Under the pieces are notes generated by a model. The model saw only the letters and a list, made by a program, of their open reading frames with translations, searched no databases and had not been told where the DNA came from. The translations under genes and the position numbers were made by a program. 64,000 nucleotides of DNA. Origin: Plectrocnemia conspersa. Its lineage: Eukaryota > Arthropoda > Insecta > Trichoptera > Polycentropodidae. The stretch is taken from the NCBI GenBank assembly GCA_009617715.1, contig VTFK01000003.1, positions 372,001 through 436,000 on the forward strand, written 5' to 3'. Positions 58,300 to 64,000 of this stretch are shown here, in pieces. Numbering within the stretch: the stretch's first letter is position 1; each line of letters opens with the position of its first letter.

Positions 58300-58740
58300 A
58301 TTGTAATTGATGAGCCGATTGCCACAATTTTCCGACTTCCGCCACAATTGGCTACTTACGAATTGGTCACAGGGTGGCCATAAATTGTGACAACTCTGGT
58401 CACGCGCTATCCTCGGCACCATTATGTCACCCCACCGCGGACGTGACAATACTTTCGTCCCCATCGTCACGTCATCATTCATCACCAGCCTTATCGAAGT
58501 TGTGACAAAGAGATCGTTCCATTTTGTACCGTTCTGTCGCGGCCCCACTTGCGCAACACTGTGTAGTAATAATTTTTATTGAATTTTTTTCTTCGGTCAA
58601 TCTCAAATGTCAGATTAAACATTCGATTTTGCATGTAATAACTTTCATAACGTCAATTCGGATATTGTTCGAGTGGTTCGCCGACAAAGATTCCACCATT
58701 AACAGTCTATACGCTTCGTTGAAAGCAATTTACTAAGCAA
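58300..58740. promoter_or_regulatory. GC-richer block with a cluster of GTGAC/GTCAC words
   Basis: Seven GTCAC or GTGAC words occur in 141 bp (at 58366, 58387, 58399, 58426, 58443, 58466 and 58502), with two GCCACAATT words just before. Random sequence would give less than one. Homotypic clustering of a short word in a GC-richer island is typical of an enhancer bound repeatedly by one factor. The factor is not identified. Frames of 83 codons (minus) and 70 codons (plus) cross the block without recognised domains. Confidence 0.45.
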
Positions 58741-59552
58741 AGCACTCGTAATTATCGAGTGCCGCATTTTATACACAGATCCACACGTAATTCCTGGAAA
58801 ATTGCATCGAATCGTTGCTCAAAAATGGTATAATCAACCAATGTTTATGCATGAAACGTATTAATTGTGCTTGCCAAACGAGGTTCATTAACGGTCATTA
58901 ATATAAAACTCATGTATGATTTGTTTTTTATTTAAAATTATTTTAAAAAAGTACCTGAGTTAGAATAATAGTAGCTAATGGGTGATAATATTTACGTTGC
59001 TTAATATAATTATATAAATAACGTCATCAACTTACTGTAAATTAAATTATTTAGATAATTAATATCAGTTCTTGATGCTTGATTTATAAATAGTATATAA
59101 GACTTGAGTAAATTAAACTAGTATATAACAAGATAAGACTTTAAAATAAATCTAAAAAAAAAATATATAAATGAATAAATTTTATTAGAAAATAAATACA
59201 GCTCACATTTTATATATGTGGGTTTAGTCATAGTAATGCATAGCTTTTAGAATTCAGGGACGAACTTTTTCTTGGCCTGACTTAGTTACTGATTTAATTT
59301 TGAATGGTTGTAAAATTAGTCTGACCTATTTATTTTTGCAAGCATATTTTTGATCTGATACTTAAAATGTCATCGTTTCTTGATCCTTGTAAATGTATAA
59401 ATATCCATATTTATTAAAAGGATGACAAACTGCGCATTAATAACTATAGAACAGTCTCAGTGTTGTCAGCTCCTGCAAAATTATTGAAAATGATTATCAA
59501 TATTTACATTACAATCTTACATTAACTGCCACTAACCTTCTGTCTTTCATCA
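58741..59552. other. AT-rich stretch
   Basis: No gene or repeat is supported. Confidence 0.4.
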
Positions 59553-59560
59553 CAACACAG

Positions 59561-60663
59561 TAGAGTCTCCAATTCGAGTAATCGAGTACTCGATACTCGA
59601 GTATTTTTGTCTATTTTTCAAGTACTCGATAATCGATAATTTTAAAAATTACTCGATTAATACTCGAAATTAAATTTTTTTTAAATATTTCAGAAACAAA
59701 AATAACTTTAACTCGGTCCGGTAAAGGTTAACGTCTTGCTTTTATTTGGCGTTTATGCCCGAAGTCCCGAGTTAGAGCGGTTACTATCAGGTATAATTTT
59801 TTCATAGTTCCATAGTTCCGGTCGTCGGCTATGTTAGTGGGTACGACGGAGAAATTTCTTTTGTGTTTTCTGTTCGACAGTCCCGACTTATCTAATTTAT
59901 GGCGATGAACAATATGAAATATCAACAAAAAATTTTTTAGGTTTTATGACTATGCAGTTGTAGCGTAAAGTGTTGTAAATTGTTTATACTGATCCCTCAG
60001 CTTAAAATATAAATCAAAACAATTGTGTGTTTTAAAGGCATTTAAAGTAAAGTCAGTTCTTTGCGAACCGTTTAGCTCTAGAGTGAAAGGGATTCACCCA
60101 AATACATCTTCGAAGGATATAGATTTAAATTCTTCGCATTAATCAGGAGTAGAATATTGTATATTGTTAAGAAAAAAAAATCTATTCAAGAAGAATTACA
60201 AAATGCTATTTTGTCAATAGTCGAAGAAAATAAGAGAAAAGCAGAGAAGGGAATGAAAGAAGAGAACATAAAAAGAGAGTTCAAAAAATTTTATATCTAT
60301 AAAAAGCGAACAGATATAAATTAGAATCTTTATCCAACGCGTAAATGACAATAAGATCAACATCAACAGCAACGGAAAGGGTTTTTTCCATAACGGGAAT
60401 AATAAAACCAAAGGTTAGCAGTAATATTAAATTCGAGACACTTTTTGCATTATTGTTTTTAAAAAGTATGTTCGTGAAGTTAAAATAATTGTAAAAATTA
60501 ACATACTAAGTATTTTATTTATTCATTTATATGTGCACGAATTTGTATAATAGCTATTTTGGTACATTTGGTAAATACTCGAAAGTACTCGAGTACTCGA
60601 GTATTTTAATATTTTAATATTCGATACTCGAGTAGTTGATGGTTCGAGTAATTGGAGACTCTA
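59561..60663 (+). mobile_element. hAT element, internally deleted, 8-bp TSD
   Basis: The element is flanked by identical 8-bp duplications CAACACAG (59553-59560 and 60664-60671), the hallmark of hAT insertion. The ends TAGAGTCTCCAATTCGAGTA and, inverted, TAGAGTCTCCAATTACTCGA match. Subterminal regions are packed with ACTCGAGTA-type palindromes on both sides. At 1103 bp it is far shorter than an autonomous element and keeps only the 3' end of the transposase frame. The intact TSD suggests a fairly recent insertion. Confidence 0.92.
60145..60488 (+). pseudogene. hAT transposase C-terminal remnant (hATC dimerisation region)
   Basis: Inside the hAT element, a frame to 60322 reads SIQEELQNAILSIVEENKRK and ends at TAG. 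A following frame, 60345-60488, reads STSTATERVFSITGIIKPKV and then FETLFALLFLKSMF before TAA. The ERVFS plus ALLFL pattern is that of the hATC domain (SERVFSxAG...LLFLxxN) that closes hAT transposases. The N-terminal zinc finger and catalytic residues are absent, so the product cannot act alone. Confidence 0.85.
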
Positions 60664-60671
60664 CAACACAG

Positions 60672-60925
60672 TGACGAAATCTCTCGATCTGCGAAGATTA
60701 TCTTTTTTCTTTTTCTTATATACTAACTAATATTGTTACCGATTTGAGACAACATTTATGTCAGGATGGTCTTAATTACATGGAAATATTTTTAAATAAG
60801 TATTTCATCGTGATCATCGTGTAATTAATTACAATAAAAATATATTATTTTTATGTGTGATATAAAATTTTTTTCATCATTGAAATATGTTGTTCATTAC
60901 AAAGTGTTGTTTTTTTAATTGGCAG
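60672..60925. other. AT-rich spacer ending in an acceptor-like tract
   Basis: The 3' end GTTTTTTTAATTGGCAG (to 60925) is a good splice acceptor. No other feature is seen. Confidence 0.3.
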
Positions 60926-61420
60926 TAAGATTTAAAATAATCATTAGACTTTATAACAAACATTACTCAGTGTACGCATCTTATAATTTATTAGCACCTG
61001 CCACACTGCAACCCCAGGTGCACAACCCCTTCACAAAACAACTCACACAACTCCTTCACGCCACGGCATATGCCATGTTTATTATTTACCTTGTCCATAT
61101 ACCAAGCAAACAGTTCCTGTTGATCGCCGCGGGCGCTCGCTCCCGTATTTGCTCGTCAGATTCATGGTGGTGTACCACAAAATTGACTCGGCGATTTATA
61201 ATGTCGACACAGAGCCGACAAAGATGCTTAAAGCTCACCTTCGAAGATTAACGATCGATGCCGAGACGAGAGAATCCTGGTTGCGAGGACGACCCGTTCT
61301 TATTATTAACATTAATATAATTTAATAAAGGACATTGGCGAGGAGATTGATAAGGGGTGCGTTAACGTGGCGTTTATCGGCAATTGTGTTTCGCATGGTC
61401 AGATTTCGCGATAACGTCCG
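60926..61420 (+). other. GC-richer block with a 108-codon frame after an acceptor-like site
   Basis: After the acceptor at 60925 a phase-1 frame stays open to 61251 (LAPATLQPQVHNPFTKQLTQ, then AMFIIYLVHIPSKQFLLIAA). The block has E-box words CACCTG and CAGGTG (60988-61020) and forkhead-like TGTTTATTATTTAC (61077). It could be an exon or an enhancer. No protein family is recognised, so I leave the type open. Confidence 0.3.
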
Positions 61421-62759
61421 ATGTTAATGGGAATATGAAAATGATTTAAATAAGTGAAATGAAGCTTGTATGTGTTGTCAATGTTATAAACAAGAGTTTA
61501 ATGCTTGTGGATATTTTGTTGTACAAAAATAAAATTCCCTTTAAAATAAATATTATAATGAGGATATAACAACCAATTATAATTTTATTTATCTAGTCAT
61601 TTAATATAACATTATTATTTATGTAATGTTTCTTTAGTAAAATCTGAAGAATTTTTCGGGAATTTTTTAGAATTTTCATTTAGTATTTTTTTGTATATAA
61701 TTAAATTTATACAAATATTTTACAACAGTTATGTTATTTTTATATCACAACGTAAAAAATTGTAGGTTTTCATTTTTTAATATTACGTAGTGATTTCTTA
61801 CATTTTTTATTTATATTTATGTACAATAGATAGGGTGTGACTTTCCAAACTGCAAATTTTAATTTTCTGTCAGCACCTAAATGTGGTTTTTCAATGTTTT
61901 TTTATCTTGTTCGAAATATAAAAAATGTAAAGTATTAACAACTAATCGATCAATCGAAGTAGATCGATCCAATCTGGTCCTTCAATTATTTGCATCATGT
62001 TAAAAAAAATTAAATGTTTTTTTTTCAACGATCATTCTGCTTAGTTTTAACAATTATATAAAGATATCTATAAGAATACTGTATTTTTAAATTCATACAC
62101 TCCTACAATTTAATACATTTTTTTTTTATTTATTAAAGCTCCTTGTGAATTCTAAAAAATCTATAAGTGAAAATAAGAGATCTTATTTCTCGAGAAATTA
62201 TAAACATTAGGAAACATATAGTCAATATATCACTATATAGATTCATTGTATTGGAAAAATAGTTTGAAGGAAATCAAAGTCATTTACAATTAAAAAAAAT
62301 ATTTTAACTTTATGTTATTTAAGAATAGATCAGTAAATTTAATAATTAAAAGCTCTAAATATTTTTAATTAAATGCCTAATCGGTGATATAAATCTTAGC
62401 TTCATTTTTTCTTAAAACTTTTTTTTAGTTTTAATAATATAATAATAGTTACATATTTCTATTTCTATCTATTAATATACTTTTATTATTTAATTAATAA
62501 ACATAACTTAATTTTTAATACAATTTTACGAATTTAAAAATCAATTTTTATAACAGTAATTTTCAAATTAAAAAAATATAAAAAATGCATATTAGACTAT
62601 ATTTAATATATGTATATATGTATCTATGATCTTGATTGCGCGGTAGCAAGATTTTAAGTGAAGATGAATAATTGACGAATGAAAATAGCAAACTTAACAA
62701 TATTCAAAATCGTGTGTTACTATTTATGATATTTTTTTATACTTGGAATACATGTTGTC
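61421..62759. other. AT-rich desert
   Basis: No supported feature. Confidence 0.5.
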
Positions 62760-63000
62760 AATTATGTGGCACGTATTACAAGTTGTACAAATAAAGAAAT
62801 ATGTAACGCTTATAAGCTTGATTTAATAAACCAAGTCGTAATAAAACATCCAAAAGCTTTCACCGAAAAGCAACCGCTTGGTCTGTCAAAACGACAGTCG
62901 AATTACACAGCAATCCGATTATTAAGAATGCCATTATTTTGTATTAAAATTACAAAAAAACTGATTAGCACCATCAATTATTACACCCTTGATCTTTAAT
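62760..63000. other. Slightly GC-richer stretch with a 77-codon plus-strand frame
   Basis: The frame (KEICNAYKLDLINQVVIKHP and so on) has no ATG at its start and no recognised domain. A chance frame is likely. Confidence 0.2.
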
Positions 63001-63470
63001 GATTAAAAAAAACAGTTATAATTAACCACAGTAATGTGACATTTGAAAATGTCACACAATGATATGTGCTGTGCGTATACTGGTTTTAGATTCGGTTTCG
63101 TTTTGGTTCCATTTTATTTTTTATTTATGGGTATACAATCACAAAATTAAGGCCGTTGTTGCAAAAAGTCGATTTAAATACAAGATAAAGTCGTCTCGCT
63201 CAATAATTTATACGACAATGTGGCATTAAGCTCGTCAACGTTCATGTTTCACGTGCGTGCCTCAAGGAGGGCTTTCGGTATATACGAGCCCATTGTAGCC
63301 AATGTTTAACCATAAACAGTGTTAATCGGAGATGTACAACAGTGCAGCACTGTATGCCCAGCAAATATTGATGATCAACAACACATATAACCGGCGTTCA
63401 AATATGCTGCTTTCGGGTTTGCGAAACACTCGCGCGTTTGATTCTCTCCGTGCACTTTACTAATAAATTA
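63001..63470. other. GC-richer block, candidate regulatory element
   Basis: Raised GC at 63180-63460 ('cacgtgcgtgcctcaaggag') with repeated GCAGCACTGTATG-like words. No frame over 60 codons and no transposon signature. Confidence 0.35.
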
Positions 63471-64000
63471 ATTTACAGACTAATGCTAATATTCATATTT
63501 GTGTATAAATAGTGAATATATAAATAAGATTAAATTTTAATATTATAAATTTATTATTTACCGAAATTCATATCGTTAGTGCTACTATTTTATTTAGTGT
63601 AAAATTATAATGACTTATATAAGTTATAAATAAACATTTTTTTAATAAAAATAAAAAAAAAGTTTTTATATGTATACGTTGCTTTAAACTAAATTATTTA
63701 TTTATTTCTTATATTTTTTTATAAATAATATTTTTTCTGTATCAAAACTTTTGCTTGAACATTTTATTTGCTATACCTATGCTGAGTATTTTTTATTCAC
63801 TATTATCAGTTTTGATAATGTAGTAATGTAAACATATAATGAAGTAATTATTTTTTTTCTTAGCAATAATAAGTATTTTTTATATATTATAACTGTACTA
63901 TGCTAAAAATACAGTCATAATATTTTTTCTTGTTAAGAACTATTTTATTAAATAATATAGTCGACTATTACAAAAATTCTATACATATTAAGAAAAAAAG
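63471..64000. other. AT-rich end of window
   Basis: No feature is supported. Confidence 0.5.

Noticed and set aside
49851..61251. Joining the signal-peptide exon (phase-1 donor, 49995) to the open frame after the acceptor at 60925
   Set aside because: The phase match has a one-in-three chance, the intron would span transposons, and the joined protein is not recognisable.

Overview
The window looks like animal nuclear DNA, most likely from an arthropod and probably an insect. It is very AT-rich. It has no rRNA, tRNA, operon or CRISPR, no open frame above about 120 codons, and many decayed metazoan transposons. I could not assign a species. There is no complete, recognisable protein-coding gene; the window reads as a gene desert or very long intron.

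Three layers can be separated. (1) An AT-rich background with local tandem duplications, two long (TA)n tracts near 38.8-39.3 kb, and a set of short-loop perfect hairpins. (2) About twenty GC-richer blocks of 150-700 bp spaced every few kilobases (for example 2.8, 7.0, 9.1, 14.1, 18.0, 22.8, 25.8, 28.7, 36.0, 40.1, 44.2, 55.5, 58.4, 61.1 and 63.3 kb). They are open in several frames but lack a convincing gene model, and are best read as candidate regulatory or conserved non-coding elements or unrecognised exons. (3) A transposon graveyard. It includes a pogo/Tigger-like MITE (20.5 kb), an 8-bp-TSD hAT element with a hATC remnant (59.6-60.7 kb), and a TTAA-flanked piggyBac-type MITE (42.35-42.98 kb) nested between inverted GC-rich arrays. 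It also includes a mariner relic (48.8-49.6 kb), a jockey-like reverse-transcriptase scrap (15.2 kb), and a three-way mosaic of PIF/Harbinger, jockey-type RT and piggyBac transposase on the minus strand (51.2-52.5 kb). A ~210-300 bp repeat family occurs at 4.8-5.6, 41.7 and 53.5 kb, and a degenerate tandem family at 0.5-1.0 and 19.1-20.9 kb.

A few short stretches look exon-like. They are an exon with a strong acceptor at 1660, a start exon with a consensus donor at 46129-46154 and a phase-compatible exon at 47508, and a 54-codon small ORF in strong start context at 44690. The best is a first coding exon with an apparent signal peptide and a GTAAGC donor at 49851-49995. All are below the usual ORF length cutoff, and I recognise none of the proteins. 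They are the best places to test for real genes.
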